Part shown: piece after piece, positions 46,618 to 57,166 of the stretch
Position numbering within the stretch: the stretch's first letter is position 1
Layout of the letters: every line of letters starts with the position of its first letter
NCBI RefSeq assembly: GCF_000423945.1
Contig: NZ_KE384114.1
Coordinates: 193,646-257,645, forward strand
DNA from: Butyrivibrio sp. XPD2002
Lineage (GTDB): Bacteria; Bacillota; Clostridia; Lachnospirales; Lachnospiraceae
DNA: 64,000 bases
Direction of reading: 5' to 3'
Made by a program: the position numbers and the translations under genes
Notes under the pieces: generated by a model
The model's database searches: none
What the model saw: the letters and a program-made list of their open reading frames with translations, nothing else
Told to the model about the DNA's origin: nothing

Positions 46618-47282
46618 TGGATAGAAATTTATTAGAAAATCATTATAAAAAAATACTCACAGACAACAAAGAGAGATTTTTGGAAGGCGGTGTCGGGGAT
46701 GCTTTCCTTTCCAATGCAAAAAATGATAACAGGATGGCTCTGGTCGTTCTTATACGGATTACATCCGAGATAGCGGGCAAGATAAATAAATGTATATCTG
46801 AATTACGTGATATAGAGCCGGATTTGTATTATTACCCATGTGAGGATTTTCATATTACGGTCATGGATATCTTAAGAGGGGAAGAAGGCAGGGAGTTGCC
46901 ACATAATCTGGATGATTACATAAAGTGTATCAGAGAATGCTGTTCGGAGATTGATCCTTTTAAAATCACCTTTGATGGCCTTGTGGCTAGTGATAATGCA
47001 ATTATGGTAAAAGGCTATTACGATGAACAGTTATTAAGGTTTAGAGAAAGCTTGAGAAATTCACTTGCGGTTAACGGATTATTATTGGAAGAGAGATATA
47101 AAACAATTTCTTCGCATATAACAATTTCCAGACTTTATGATAAATATAAAAATCCTACGGAGCTTATGGATTATATAGAAAAGCCACATTCATTTGGAAC
47201 GATGACAGTTAAAAATATGGAAATCTCGTTTCATAACTGGTATGACACACGAAAACAGTTATTAAGCGTGGTGGAATTATGA
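46617..47282 (+). CDS. 2H phosphoesterase family protein (LigT/2'-5' RNA ligase-like)
   Basis: 221 residues. The two HxT/S motifs of the 2H fold are DFHITVMD (about 76-83) and SSHITISRL (about 166-174), about 90 residues apart, which form the bilobed active site. Members open cyclic 2',3'-phosphates or join 2'-5' ends of RNA; the exact reaction here is unknown. The ATG at 46617 follows an A-rich region with a weak ribosome site; a GTG at 46614 is also in frame. Confidence 0.8.
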   Translation: MDRNLLENHYKKILTDNKERFLEGGVGDAFLSNAKNDNRMALVVLIRITSEIAGKINKCISELRDIEPDLYYYPCEDFHITVMDILRGEEGRELPHNLDDYIKCIRECCSEIDPFKITFDGLVASDNAIMVKGYYDEQLLRFRESLRNSLAVNGLLLEERYKTISSHITISRLYDKYKNPTELMDYIEKPHSFGTMTVKNMEISFHNWYDTRKQLLSVVEL

Positions 47283-47415
47283 GAAAAAAGAATGTTTGCC
47301 TGAGGCATATTTCAGAAGTTTTTTATAGCTTCAGTTGAATAAAATTCCCACTTGTTTTCTTCTCCTATGAATAATAAAATTTTTAGAAAGAAATTTTAAG
47401 GAATGGGAGAGAAAC

Positions 47416-50400
47416 ATGGCACAGAGAACAGATATTCACAAGGTACTAATAATCGGCTCAGGCCCCATTGTTATCGGACAGGCTTGCGAATTTGACTATT
47501 CAGGAACTCAGGCGTGCAAGGCTCTCAGAAGTCTTGGCTATGAGATTGTTCTTGTTAATTCCAATCCCGCTACGATCATGACTGATCCGGAGATGGCTGA
47601 CAGGACTTATATTGAGCCTTTAAATGTGGACCGCGTTGCGGCTGTAATTGAAAAAGAAAGACCGGATGCCCTTTTGCCCAATTTGGGAGGACAGTCTGGT
47701 CTTAATTTATGCGCGGAATTATATAAGGCCGGTGTACTTGATAAGTACGGTGTTAAGGTTATAGGTGTTCAGGTTGACGCTATCGAGCGAGGTGAGGACA
47801 GAACCGAGTTCAAAAAGACCATGGACATGCTGGGCATAGAGATGGCAAGATCCAAGGCCTGCTACAGCGTAGAGGAAGCTCTGGCTGAGGCGGATGAGCT
47901 TGGATATCCCGTGGTATTAAGACCCGCTTATACAATGGGCGGCGCAGGTGGCGGCCTTGTTTATAACAAGGAAGAGCTGCAGACAGTCTGTGCCAGAGGT
48001 CTTGCTGCTTCAATCATCCATCAGGTTCTCGTTGAGGAGTCAATCCTTGGCTGGGAGGAGCTTGAGCTTGAAGTAGTAAGAGATAAGGATAACAACATGA
48101 TCACCGTATGCTTCATTGAGAATGTTGATCCTGTAGGTGTTCACACAGGAGACTCCTTCTGTACTGCACCCATGCTCACAATAGATGAAAAGCTCCAGGA
48201 GGAGCTGCAGCGTCAGGCCTACAAGATTGTTGAGCATATCGGTGTCATCGGCGGAACCAACGTACAGTTCGCTCATGACCCCAAGACCGGAAGAATCGTT
48301 GTTATCGAGATCAATCCCCGTACCTCAAGATCCTCTGCCCTTGCAAGTAAGGCAACAGGCTTCCCGATCGCACTTGTATCAGCTAAGCTTGCTACAGGTC
48401 TTACTCTTGCTGAGCTTACTGATTCAAAGTTCGGAACTCTTGATAAGTATGTTCCCAACGGAGACTATGTGGTAGTTAAGTTCGCACGCTGGGCGTTCGA
48501 GAAGTTCCACGGAGTAGAGGATAAGCTCGGAACGCAAATGAGAGCCGTTGGTGAAGTAATGTCCATCGGTAAGAACTTCAAGGAGGCCTTCCAGAAGGCT
48601 ATAAGATCCCTTGAGAAGGGAAGATACGGTCTTGGTAATGTTAAGAAGTATGAGGAGATGGATAAGGACGACATTCTTCATCTTTTAAAGGATGCTTCCT
48701 CTGAGAGATATTTCCTTATATATGAAGCCTTCAAGAAGGGCGTTACCGTTGATGAGATATTCGATATTACCAAGGTTAAGCACTATTTCCTTAATGAGAT
48801 AAAGGAGCTCGTAGACGAGGAGACAGCTATCGTCAAAGAATTTAAAGGCAGTGTTCCTACCAAAGAGGTTCTTCTTAAGGCAAAGGAGGACGGCTTTGCG
48901 GATAAGTATCTCTCAGGTCTTCTTGATGTATCTGAGGATGATATCAGAAATAAGAGAGACGAATTCGGACTCACTGAAAAGTGGGACGGCGTTCACGTAT
49001 ATGGAACAGACGGCGCTGCTTACTACTATTCAACCTATAAGGCAGATGCTAACCTTGAGAATCCCAAGGCTGACGGAGAAGCTGATGCTAAGAAGATAAT
49101 GATCCTTGGCGGTGGTCCCAACAGAATAGGTCAGGGTATTGAGTTTGATTACTGCTGCGTACATGCAGCTCTTGCACTCAAAAAGCTTGGTTTTGAGACC
49201 ATCATAGTAAACTGCAATCCCGAGACAGTTTCAACTGACTACGATACATCAGATACTCTGTACTTCGAGCCTCTGACCTTGGAGGATGTTCTTCAGATTT
49301 ACAGAAAGGAAAAGCCCGTTGGAGTTATCGCACAGTTTGGCGGACAGACTCCTCTTAACCTTGCTGCAAAGCTTAAGGAAGAGGGCGTAAACATCCTTGG
49401 AACAACTCCTGAGGTTATCGATCTTGCTGAGGACAGAGACCAGTTCCGTATGATGATGGAGAAGCTTGGTATTCCCATGGCTGAGTCAGGAATGGCTTCT
49501 GATGTTGAAGGAGCTAAGGAGATAGCTGCAAGAATCGGCTACCCTGTAATGGTTCGTCCTTCTTTCGTCCTCGGCGGAAGAGGAATGGAGATCGTAAGGG
49601 ATGAGGAGAGCATGGAAGGCTACATGAAGGCTGCTGTAGGTGTAACTCCTGACAGACCGATTTTGATAGACAGATTCCTTCACAATGCACTTGAGTGCGA
49701 AGCAGATGCAATAAGTGATGGTGAGAGAGCATTCGTTCCTGCGGTTATGGAGCATATCGAGCTTGCAGGTATTCACTCCGGTGATTCGGCATGTATTGTT
49801 CCATCAAAGCACATCTCAGAGAAGCACCTTAAGACTATCGAGGAATATACACGTAAAATCGCTGTAGAGATGAATGTCGTAGGACTTATGAACATGCAGT
49901 ACGCTATCGAGGATGATACTGTATACGTCCTTGAAGCTAATCCCAGAGCATCCAGAACAGTACCGCTTGTATCAAAGGTCTGCGGAATTAAGATGGTACC
50001 TGTTGCGACAGATATTATTACTGCATCCCTCACAGGAAGACTGTCACCTGTACAGGAACTCATTGATGCAAAGAAGAATACAGAGCCTGAGTACTACGGT
50101 GTAAAAGAGGCTGTATTCCCCTTCAATATGTTCCCTGAGGTTGACCCTGTTCTCGGACCTGAAATGCGTTCTACAGGTGAGGTTTTAGGACTTGCAAAGA
50201 CTCCCGGAGAAGCCTTCTTCAAGGCAGAGGAAGCAGCAAATGCAGCTCTTCCTTTACAGGGTGCGGTTCTCATTTCTCTTAACGATGAGGATAAGCCCCA
50301 CGCAGCAGAGCTGGCAGAGGCTTTCGCAAAGGAGGGCTTCAAGATCTACGCTACAGGTAAGACCTATGAGACCATAACCGGTGCCTGCATAGATGCAACC

Positions 50401-50655
50401 AGGATCCTTAAAAACTATGAGGGCGGAAGACCCAACGTTGAGGATCTTATAAAGAACGGCGATGTACAGCTTGTAATCAACACTCCTATCGGAAAAGGAG
50501 CAAAGTACGACGACGCCTACCTTCGCCGCGCAGCCATAAAGGCCCGCATCCCTTACATAACCACTGTTGCCGCAGCCAGGGCAGCAGCTCAGGGTATAAG
50601 CGAAGTCAAGAAGGGCGGCTGTGGAAACATCAAGTCTCTTCAGGAATATGCTTAA
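47416..50655 (+). CDS. carB: Carbamoyl-phosphate synthase large subunit
   Basis: 1079 residues, full length. Two repeated ATP-grasp halves (start KVLIIGSGPIVIGQACEFDY; second half MILGGGPNRIGQGIEFDY; EINPRTSRSSALASKATG) and the C-terminal regulatory MGS-like domain. It makes carbamoyl phosphate from bicarbonate, ammonia and ATP for pyrimidines and arginine. The small subunit gene carA is not adjacent and must lie elsewhere. A GGGAGAG site precedes the start. Confidence 0.97.
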   Translation: MAQRTDIHKVLIIGSGPIVIGQACEFDYSGTQACKALRSLGYEIVLVNSNPATIMTDPEMADRTYIEPLNVDRVAAVIEKERPDALLPNLGGQSGLNLCAELYKAGVLDKYGVKVIGVQVDAIERGEDRTEFKKTMDMLGIEMARSKACYSVEEALAEADELGYPVVLRPAYTMGGAGGGLVYNKEELQTVCARGLAASIIHQVLVEESILGWEELELEVVRDKDNNMITVCFIENVDPVGVHTGDSFCTAPMLTIDEKLQEELQRQAYKIVEHIGVIGGTNVQFAHDPKTGRIVVIEINPRTSRSSALASKATGFPIALVSAKLATGLTLAELTDSKFGTLDKYVPNGDYVVVKFARWAFEKFHGVEDKLGTQMRAVGEVMSIGKNFKEAFQKAIRSLEKGRYGLGNVKKYEEMDKDDILHLLKDASSERYFLIYEAFKKGVTVDEIFDITKVKHYFLNEIKELVDEETAIVKEFKGSVPTKEVLLKAKEDGFADKYLSGLLDVSEDDIRNKRDEFGLTEKWDGVHVYGTDGAAYYYSTYKADANLENPKADGEADAKKIMILGGGPNRIGQGIEFDYCCVHAALALKKLGFETIIVNCNPETVSTDYDTSDTLYFEPLTLEDVLQIYRKEKPVGVIAQFGGQTPLNLAAKLKEEGVNILGTTPEVIDLAEDRDQFRMMMEKLGIPMAESGMASDVEGAKEIAARIGYPVMVRPSFVLGGRGMEIVRDEESMEGYMKAAVGVTPDRPILIDRFLHNALECEADAISDGERAFVPAVMEHIELAGIHSGDSACIVPSKHISEKHLKTIEEYTRKIAVEMNVVGLMNMQYAIEDDTVYVLEANPRASRTVPLVSKVCGIKMVPVATDIITASLTGRLSPVQELIDAKKNTEPEYYGVKEAVFPFNMFPEVDPVLGPEMRSTGEVLGLAKTPGEAFFKAEEAANAALPLQGAVLISLNDEDKPHAAELAEAFAKEGFKIYATGKTYETITGACIDATRILKNYEGGRPNVEDLIKNGDVQLVINTPIGKGAKYDDAYLRRAAIKARIPYITTVAAARAAAQGISEVKKGGCGNIKSLQEYA

Positions 50656-50699
50656 AAGCAAATAAAGTCTAAAAAACAAAATATAATGGGCGACTGATA

Positions 50700-50885
50700 A
50701 AAGAGTTACCGAATCGAGTAGGCTGACTCCTACTCGATTTCGCACACGAACATTCCGCACTTCGTGCTCCATGTTCTTACAACCGGCAAATGAATTTGTA
50801 TGCAAGCATCCATTCGCTTGCCGGTCTTGTGCAACACAAAAGTGATAGCTACATTTTATATGTGACTATCACTTTTGTGTATTTT
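50700..50885. repeat. Array of four hairpins after carB
   Basis: Hairpin 1: AATCGAGTAGG with CCTACTCGATT (50712-50739). Hairpin 2: GAACAT...ATGTTC around GCAC-TTC-GTGC (50748-50776). Hairpin 3: ACCGGCAA with TTGCCGGT (50782-50825). Hairpin 4: ACACAAAAGTGATAG with its full complement (50834-50880), followed by ATTTTA. The last probably terminates carB; the others look like an accumulated palindromic element. No gene is inside. Confidence 0.6.
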
Positions 50886-50997
50886 ACAGTTAAATGCTGA
50901 TATTTCATAATAGAGATGTAAGAATTACAGAGCAGAAATATTAACGTAAAAACAAACAGATTTATATATTTAAACATTTTATTATGAGGTATGGATT

Positions 50998-51621
50998 ATG
51001 GCAAATATACTTGCATTTGGGGATTCAAACACATGGGGACTTATCCCGGGCACCAAGGAGCGTTATCCCTGGGGAATAAGATGGACAAGTCTTGTTCAGG
51101 AGGAGCTCTCCGACGACAGAATTATTGAGAATGGCCTTTGTGGAAGGACCACGGTTTTCGAGGATCAGCTAAGACCCTTCAGGAAAGGCTCTGATATACT
51201 TCCTCTTTTGATTGAGAGTAATTACCCTCTTGATGCGGCGATCATCATGCTTGGAACAAATGACTGTAAGAAGATTTTTAATGCAAACTCCCACACCATA
51301 GGAAAGGGGCTGGAGCTCTGCCTTGATGAGTTGGAGAAATACATATCTCCCGATAAAATCCTGGTGGTATCACCCATTAAGCTTGGAAGCGAAGTATACA
51401 TTCCTGAAAAGGATCCGGAATTTGACAAGGGTTCCATTGAGACCAGTAAAAATCTTAAGCGTGAATATGAGAAAATTGCAAAAAGAAGGGGTAACCAGTT
51501 CCTTGCAGCCTCTGATTTTGCAGACCCCAGTTCCGTTGATGATGAGCACATGGACGAGGAGGGACATAAGAATCTTTCAGTCGCCATTTTAAGTAAGCTT
51601 CAGGAGATGAAGAGTGCATAA
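50998..51621 (+). CDS. SGNH/GDSL-type esterase
   Basis: 207 residues. Block I ILAFGDSNTWG (catalytic Ser), block III MLGTNDCK (oxyanion hole) and block V DDEHMDEEGHKNL (catalytic Asp and His). No signal peptide, so cytosolic. Family members are arylesterases or deacetylases acting on small esters or acetylated sugars. It is a single gene, preceded by the hairpin array. Confidence 0.87.
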   Translation: MANILAFGDSNTWGLIPGTKERYPWGIRWTSLVQEELSDDRIIENGLCGRTTVFEDQLRPFRKGSDILPLLIESNYPLDAAIIMLGTNDCKKIFNANSHTIGKGLELCLDELEKYISPDKILVVSPIKLGSEVYIPEKDPEFDKGSIETSKNLKREYEKIAKRRGNQFLAASDFADPSSVDDEHMDEEGHKNLSVAILSKLQEMKSA

Positions 51622-51792
51622 ATCCAGCAATTATCCTGCATATTTGTGATGGTTGCCACGCTTGTTAGGGGAGCGAAAAATAGATATAATGATATTGTTA
51701 TATCAATAAGAATGTAGTATGTGGCAGGCTCTTTTATCACTATCTTTTTTCAGAAAAAGAGTTAATAAATAACAGGTAAAGAGAGAAAAATT

Positions 51793-52866
51793 ATGCAGGA
51801 TAAACTCATTGATCTTCAACACATCACAAAATCTTATGGTAGCTCAACAATACTCGATGATCTTAATTTGTACATCAGAGAGAATGAATTTGTCACACTT
51901 TTAGGACCTTCAGGCTGTGGAAAGACAACCACCCTGAGGATAATCGGTGGGTTCGAAAATCCTGACTCGGGATCCGTTATCTTTCAGGGGAAGGATATCA
52001 CTTCCTTGTCTCCGAATAAGAGAGAAGTCAACACTGTATTCCAGAAGTATGCACTTTTCCCGCACATGACAATTGCGGAGAATATTGCTTTTGGACTAAA
52101 AATCCATAAAAAATCCACATCGTATATCAATGACAAAATTAAATATGCGCTAAAGCTTGTTAATATGGAGGGCTTTGGAGACAGAATGCCTGATTCTTTG
52201 TCCGGAGGTCAGCAGCAGCGAATTGCCATAGCAAGAGCTATTGTGAATGAGCCCAAGGTTCTTCTGTTGGATGAGCCTCTTGGAGCGCTGGATCTAAAGC
52301 TGAGGCAGGACATGCAGTACGAGCTGATAAGGCTTAAGAATGAGCTTGGCATAACCTTTGTATATGTTACCCATGATCAGGAGGAAGCCCTCACTATGTC
52401 TGACACCATCGTGGTCATGAATCAGGGCTATATTCAGCAGATCGGAACTCCGACAGATATATACAATGAACCTCAGAATACCTTTGTTGCGGACTTTATA
52501 GGCGATTCCAATATCCTTGAAGGCATCATGATAAGGGATAAGCTTGTAGAGATTCTTGGCGCCAAATTCGACTGCGTAGATACGGGCTTTGGAGATAACA
52601 ACCCTGTGGACGTAGTTATAAGACCTGAGGACATAGACCTCATAGAGCCTGAAAAGGGAACCATAGAGGGCATCGTTACCGATGTTATCTTTAAAGGCGT
52701 CCATTACGAGATGTGCGTAATGGCAAGAGGCTTTGAATTTGTAGTTCACTCCACCGATTCCTTCAGTGTGGATTCAAGAGTTGGAATCCATGTGGATCCC
52801 TTTGACATTCAGATCATGCATAAGCCTGAGTCTGATGATGAGAAAGCTGTGGAAATATATGAATAA
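51793..52866 (+). CDS. potA: Spermidine/putrescine ABC ATPase PotA
   Basis: 357 residues. Walker [15 protein letters not shown]-loop [11 protein letters not shown], signature [11 protein letters not shown], Walker [14 protein letters not shown]-loop [10 protein letters not shown] and a C-terminal TOBE domain ([15 protein letters not shown]). It energises polyamine import. First in a tight potABCD operon. Confidence 0.93.
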   Translation: MQDKLIDLQHITKSYGSSTILDDLNLYIRENEFVTLLGPSGCGKTTTLRIIGGFENPDSGSVIFQGKDITSLSPNKREVNTVFQKYALFPHMTIAENIAFGLKIHKKSTSYINDKIKYALKLVNMEGFGDRMPDSLSGGQQQRIAIARAIVNEPKVLLLDEPLGALDLKLRQDMQYELIRLKNELGITFVYVTHDQEEALTMSDTIVVMNQGYIQQIGTPTDIYNEPQNTFVADFIGDSNILEGIMIRDKLVEILGAKFDCVDTGFGDNNPVDVVIRPEDIDLIEPEKGTIEGIVTDVIFKGVHYEMCVMARGFEFVVHSTDSFSVDSRVGIHVDPFDIQIMHKPESDDEKAVEIYE

Positions 52867-53671
52867 TAAATACACCAGATATGTAGCAGCTCCTTATCTT
52901 ATCTGGAGCGTGGGTTTTATAATCATTCCGCTTTGTCTTGTCCTGTACTATGCCTTTACCAATGCAGATGGGGCATTCACCATTGATAATGTGGCGGATA
53001 TTATTTCCTATGTAAACATAAAGGCACTGCTTCTTTCCATTGCCTTTTCTTTGGCTTCGACCCTTTTGTGCCTGCTTATTGCCTATCCGCTGGCAGTGGT
53101 GCTTTCGTCTGTTATCAGTACCAACTCATCTATACTGTCCCTTTTGTTCATTCTTCCCATGTGGATGAATTCACTTCTTAGAACCTATGCGTGGCAGAAC
53201 ATCCTTGAGAGAAAAGGCGTTATAAACGGCTTCCTTACAGCTCTGAATCTGCCGCCTCTTTATATCATCAATAAGCCACCGGCTATACTTCTCGGTATGG
53301 TCTATGACTTTTTGCCCTTTATGATACTTCCTGTCTATAACTCAGTTTCGAGAATAGACAAGGATCTTATTAATGCTGCAAGGGATTTGGGAGCAGGCTA
53401 TCGGGATATCTTTTTCCGTGTAATCTGGCCCCTCAGCCTTCCGGGAGTAATCTCCGGCATCACGATGGTATTCGTACCCAGTCTTACCACCTTCGTCATT
53501 TCGGATATTCTGGGAGGAGGAAAAATCCTTCTCATCGGTAATGTAATAGAGCAGCTCTTTACCCAGGATTCAGACTGGAACGCGGGAGCGGGACTGTCTG
53601 CGGTGCTTATGATCTTCATTGTTATCAGTATGGTGATCACCTCTAAGTATGACAAGGAGGACATAAGATGA
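52859..53671 (+). CDS. potB: Polyamine ABC permease PotB
   Basis: 270 residues, six helices. The coupling motif is [24 protein letters not shown], shown here as [20 protein letters not shown]. The ATG at 52859 overlaps the PotA stop by eight bases (ATGAATAA); in-frame ATGs further upstream would sit inside PotA and lack a site. Confidence 0.9.
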   Translation: MNNKYTRYVAAPYLIWSVGFIIIPLCLVLYYAFTNADGAFTIDNVADIISYVNIKALLLSIAFSLASTLLCLLIAYPLAVVLSSVISTNSSILSLLFILPMWMNSLLRTYAWQNILERKGVINGFLTALNLPPLYIINKPPAILLGMVYDFLPFMILPVYNSVSRIDKDLINAARDLGAGYRDIFFRVIWPLSLPGVISGITMVFVPSLTTFVISDILGGGKILLIGNVIEQLFTQDSDWNAGAGLSAVLMIFIVISMVITSKYDKEDIR

Positions 53672-54504
53672 AGAAAACTCTTGGACATATCTATCTGACA
53701 CTTGTACTGATCTTCCTGTATGCTCCTATTGCCACACTCATGATCCTTTCCTTTAATTCCAGTAAATCCCGTGCCCGTTTTGGAGGATTTACCCTCGCGT
53801 GGTATCAGAGCCTTTTTGAAAATGAAGAAGTCATGAATGCCTTCAGGACAACAATAATACTGGCATTTTTATCTGCATTTATCGCAACAGTCCTGGGAAC
53901 GGCTGCCTGCACAGGTATGGTAGCGATGAGAAAAAGGAGCAGAAACATAATTATGGGAATAACCAATATCCCCATGCTGAACGCCGACATCGTTACGGGT
54001 GTCAGCCTTATGCTTCTGTTTATAGCTGCAAGAGCGACCATGGGATTTACCACAGTCCTCTTTGCACATATCACCTTCAATATTCCCTATGTAATCCTGT
54101 CTGTAATGCCAAGGTACAGGGAGCTTAATGCAAGCGTTTACGAGGCTGCGCTGGATCTTGGAGCAAAGCCTTTATATGCTTTTTTCAAGGTTGTGCTTCC
54201 TGATCTTATGAGCGCGATCGTATCGGGATTTGTAATGAGCTTTACCATGTCACTTGATGACTTCATCATTACCCATTTCACTCAGGGACCCGGATTTGAT
54301 ACCCTTTCCACCAAGATATATTCCGAGATTAAAAAGGGTATAAATCCTGAAATGTATGCACTTTCTACGCTGATGTTCCTGACTATCCTTATTCTGCTGT
54401 TTCTGGTTAATTACAAGCCCTGGAGCAAGCAGTCTGTAGGAGAAATAAAGATCAGGACCAGAAAAGAGATCGTGGTAGGTTCCGGAAGGAGAGGTGCGGT
54501 ATGA
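53668..54504 (+). CDS. potC: Polyamine ABC permease PotC
   Basis: 278 residues, six helices. YAPIATLMILSFNSSKSRA and the coupling motif AALDLGAKPLYAFFKVVLPD are typical of PotC. It overlaps PotB by four bases (ATGA) and PotD by four. Confidence 0.92.
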   Translation: MKKTLGHIYLTLVLIFLYAPIATLMILSFNSSKSRARFGGFTLAWYQSLFENEEVMNAFRTTIILAFLSAFIATVLGTAACTGMVAMRKRSRNIIMGITNIPMLNADIVTGVSLMLLFIAARATMGFTTVLFAHITFNIPYVILSVMPRYRELNASVYEAALDLGAKPLYAFFKVVLPDLMSAIVSGFVMSFTMSLDDFIITHFTQGPGFDTLSTKIYSEIKKGINPEMYALSTLMFLTILILLFLVNYKPWSKQSVGEIKIRTRKEIVVGSGRRGAV

Positions 54505-55559
54505 AAAGATTCGTTTCCCTTCTTTGTGTGCTTTCCTGCATGACTTCTCTTTATGGATGTGCGCTGAATAATGATGCAGGTAATTCTGATAATGTCGTAT
54601 ATATCTATAACTGGGGTGAATACATTGATCCGGAGGTCCTCACTATATTCACGGAGGAAACCGGTATCGAGGTGGTCTACGATGAGTTTGAGACCAACGA
54701 GATCATGTTTCCCAAGATCAAGGCCGGTGCTGTGAAATACGATCTGGTGTGCCCCTCTGATTATATGATCAAAAAGATGATAGATAATGATCTTCTTCAG
54801 GAAATCGATTTTAATAATGTGCCAAACTATGTGAATATCGGAGATGACTACTGGAAGCTGGCAGAGGACTATGATCCAGGGAACCGCTTCTCGATGCCAT
54901 ATGTATTTGGGACAATCGGTATTCTTTATAACAAGAATATGGTTAAGGAAAAGGTCGACTCCTGGGACATTCTCTGGGATCCCAAATACAAGGACGAGAT
55001 TTTGATGCAGGATTCCGTCAGGGACGCTTTCATGGTGGCGGAAATGAAGCTTGGATATTCCATAAACACTACAGATGAAGATGAGCTCCAGGAGTCTAAG
55101 GAGCTCCTTCAGAAGCAAAAGGAACTGGTTCAGGCCTATGTGGTTGACCAGGTTCGTGACAAGATGATAGGAAACGAGGCGGCCCTTGGGGTAATCTATT
55201 CCGGAGAGGCTATTTTTACCCAGCGTGAAAACCCTGACCTTGAGTACGTAATCCCTAAAGAGGGAACGAATTTCTGGATGGATTCATGGGTTATTCCGAA
55301 AAATGCAAAGCATAAGGAAAATGCGGAGAAATTCCTGAATTTCCTGGCAAGAGCGGATATCGCATGTATGAATTTTGATTATATCACCTATTCAACACCC
55401 AATATGGCTGCGAGAGAACTGGTTGAGGACGAAGATATAAAAAATTCACCGATAGCCTTCCCGGATTTATCTAAATATCACCTGGAGATTTATGTCAGTC
55501 TCGGGGAAAAGGCAGATCGCCATTTAAGTGATCTTTGGAGAGAAGTAAAGTCATATTAA
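54501..55559 (+). CDS. potD: Polyamine-binding lipoprotein PotD
   Basis: 352 residues. The signal peptide ends in a lipobox (LYGC, Cys 20), then IYNWGEYIDPEVLTIF begins a type 1 solute-binding domain typical of spermidine/putrescine binding proteins, with YDLVCPSDYMIKKM and SMPYVFGTIGILYN. It is the last gene of the potABCD operon. Confidence 0.92.
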   Translation: MKRFVSLLCVLSCMTSLYGCALNNDAGNSDNVVYIYNWGEYIDPEVLTIFTEETGIEVVYDEFETNEIMFPKIKAGAVKYDLVCPSDYMIKKMIDNDLLQEIDFNNVPNYVNIGDDYWKLAEDYDPGNRFSMPYVFGTIGILYNKNMVKEKVDSWDILWDPKYKDEILMQDSVRDAFMVAEMKLGYSINTTDEDELQESKELLQKQKELVQAYVVDQVRDKMIGNEAALGVIYSGEAIFTQRENPDLEYVIPKEGTNFWMDSWVIPKNAKHKENAEKFLNFLARADIACMNFDYITYSTPNMAARELVEDEDIKNSPIAFPDLSKYHLEIYVSLGEKADRHLSDLWREVKSY

Positions 55560-55684
55560 AAAGGCTGTAATTGTATATTGTAAACATGATTTATGGTATA
55601 ATTATCTAAACGAATAGAGACGAAAAATGATTATCTATAAGAAGAGATGTTATTAAAAAAATTCTAATGCAGGAGGTAATTGAC

Positions 55685-55861
55685 ATGGCTATTATAGATA
55701 AGATTTTCGGGGAGCACACTGACGTGTACAAATCCCCTTCAGAGGACGAGCTGCAGATGGAACAGACCGGAACCAAGGAGAAGAAGCCGAAGGCTGAGAT
55801 TTCCGAACAGGATACGGTTAAATTTACAGAGCATGACAGATTTTGGGAGGGAATGAGGTAA
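55685..55861 (+). CDS. 58-residue charged protein of unknown function
   Basis: ATG seven bases after AGGAGGT. It begins MAIIDKIFGEHTDVYKSPSE, is then rich in Lys and Glu, and ends EHDRFWEGMR. There is no Cys and no membrane segment, so it is probably disordered. The good ribosome site and its conserved-looking ends support a real gene. An in-frame ATG at 55667 overlaps the site. Confidence 0.6.
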   Translation: MAIIDKIFGEHTDVYKSPSEDELQMEQTGTKEKKPKAEISEQDTVKFTEHDRFWEGMR

Positions 55862-55933
55862 GCTCTATAAGTTATCATTAGTGAATAAGTCAGCCTGTCA
55901 TAGACGGGATTTATGAATGTTATTTTTAACACG

Positions 55934-55962
55934 TTGACACTGTAGTGTGACAGTGCTATGAT
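55934..55962 (+). promoter_or_regulatory. Promoter of the lysine operon
   Basis: -35 TTGACA (55934-55939), 17-base spacer, -10 TATGAT (55957-55962), 23 bases before the riboswitch. Near-consensus. Confidence 0.85.
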
Positions 55963-55981
55963 TCTTTCAAGATTTATATTA

Positions 55982-56160
55982 AGATAGAGGTTGCGTATTT
56001 TATCAGTACGGATTCTGATGCGACAGGCGCAGGTGAGGAGTTTGGAAAGGACAATACGCCGAAGGATGAGCTTTCCTGTAGGGCTTGTACCTGGGCATAC
56101 AGTTAAGAGCTGTATGACTGTCATCGTAAGATGGGGAGCTATCGGGCTAATTTGATCAAT
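55982..56160 (+). ncRNA. Lysine riboswitch (L-box)
   Basis: Core elements in the right order: ATAGAGGTTGCG, then GGAAAGGACAATACGCCGAA (the GGA...CGCCGAAG block), CTGGGCAT and the closing ACTGTCAT. The arms GATGCGACAGG and CCTGTAGGGC are consistent with the five-way junction. It ends about 80 bases before dapA and a terminator follows, so binding lysine should switch dapA off. Confidence 0.9.
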
Positions 56161-56170
56161 GATGATTTTT

Positions 56171-56208
56171 AAAGCTAACTCTCCGTGCGATGAGTTAGCT
56201 TTAGTTTT
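56171..56208 (+). terminator. Riboswitch-controlled terminator
   Basis: AAAGCTAACTC pairs with GAGTTAGCTTT, followed by AGTTTTG. It is the expression platform of the lysine riboswitch. Confidence 0.85.
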
Positions 56209-56240
56209 GTGGGGTATAAAACAAAAAAGGAGACAGTTTT

Positions 56241-57125
56241 ATGGCAGTTTTTAAGGGAGCAGGTGTTGCCATTGCGACACCATTTAATGAAGATGGATCA
56301 GTTAATTATGAGGAGTTCAAGAGACTGATTGATTTCCAGATCGACAATGGAACAGATGCCATTATTGTATGCGGAACCACCGGTGAGAGTGCTACCATGT
56401 CAGAAGAGGAGCACATGGAGGTTTCAAGATTCTGTATTGAATATGTAAATAAGAGAGTACCTGTAATTGCAGGTGCAGGTTCTAACTGCACCAAGACAGC
56501 AATTGACCTTTCTGTCGATGCAGCTAAGGCTGGTGCTGATGGAATTCTTTCAGTTACTCCTTACTATAACAAAGCTACTCAGGACGGACTTGTTCAGCAC
56601 TTCACAGCTATTGCCAAGGCAGTGGATGTTCCGATCATTCTTTATAATGTTCCCAGCCGCACAGGCTGCAATATCCAGCCTGCTACAGCAGCCAAGCTTT
56701 GCAAGGAAGTTGACAATATCGTTGGTATCAAGGATGCTGCAGGTAACCTTGCTCAGACAGCTAAGATGATGCAGCTCGCTGACGGTGCCATCGACCTATA
56801 CTCAGGTGAGGACGGACTTGTAGTTCCGATCATGTCACTTGGCGGAATCGGTGTTATCTCAGTTCTTTCAAACGTAGCACCTAAGGAAACTCATGAGATG
56901 TGCCAGAAGGCTCTTGACGGAGACTTCACAGGGGCAGCAGCTATCCAGCTCAAAGCACTTCCTCTTATCGATGCACTTTTCTCAGAGGTTAATCCTATCC
57001 CTGTTAAGGCAGCTCTGGAGATGATTGGCTTTAAGGCAGGCCCGCTTCGTCTTCCTCTTACAACAATGACTGAGGCTAACAGAGTGGTACTCGAGAAAGA
57101 GCTAAAGAAATTTCTTGGAAAGTAA
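56241..57125 (+). CDS. dapA: 4-hydroxy-tetrahydrodipicolinate synthase
   Basis: 294 residues. GVAIATPFNEDGSVNYEE, VCGTTGESATMSEEEH, PYYNKATQDGL (the conserved Tyr), YNVPSRTGCN and the Schiff-base Lys in GIKDAAGN. First enzyme of the diaminopimelate/lysine branch: condenses pyruvate with aspartate semialdehyde. It lies downstream of the lysine riboswitch. Confidence 0.96.
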   Translation: MAVFKGAGVAIATPFNEDGSVNYEEFKRLIDFQIDNGTDAIIVCGTTGESATMSEEEHMEVSRFCIEYVNKRVPVIAGAGSNCTKTAIDLSVDAAKAGADGILSVTPYYNKATQDGLVQHFTAIAKAVDVPIILYNVPSRTGCNIQPATAAKLCKEVDNIVGIKDAAGNLAQTAKMMQLADGAIDLYSGEDGLVVPIMSLGGIGVISVLSNVAPKETHEMCQKALDGDFTGAAAIQLKALPLIDALFSEVNPIPVKAALEMIGFKAGPLRLPLTTMTEANRVVLEKELKKFLGK

Positions 57126-57166
57126 AATATAAATGATCCTTATTCGGAAGGCTTGGGTAATTTAAG

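Noticed and set aside
50700..50885. CRISPR array
   Set aside because: The hairpins after carB differ in sequence and are not regularly spaced; no cas genes are present anywhere in the window.
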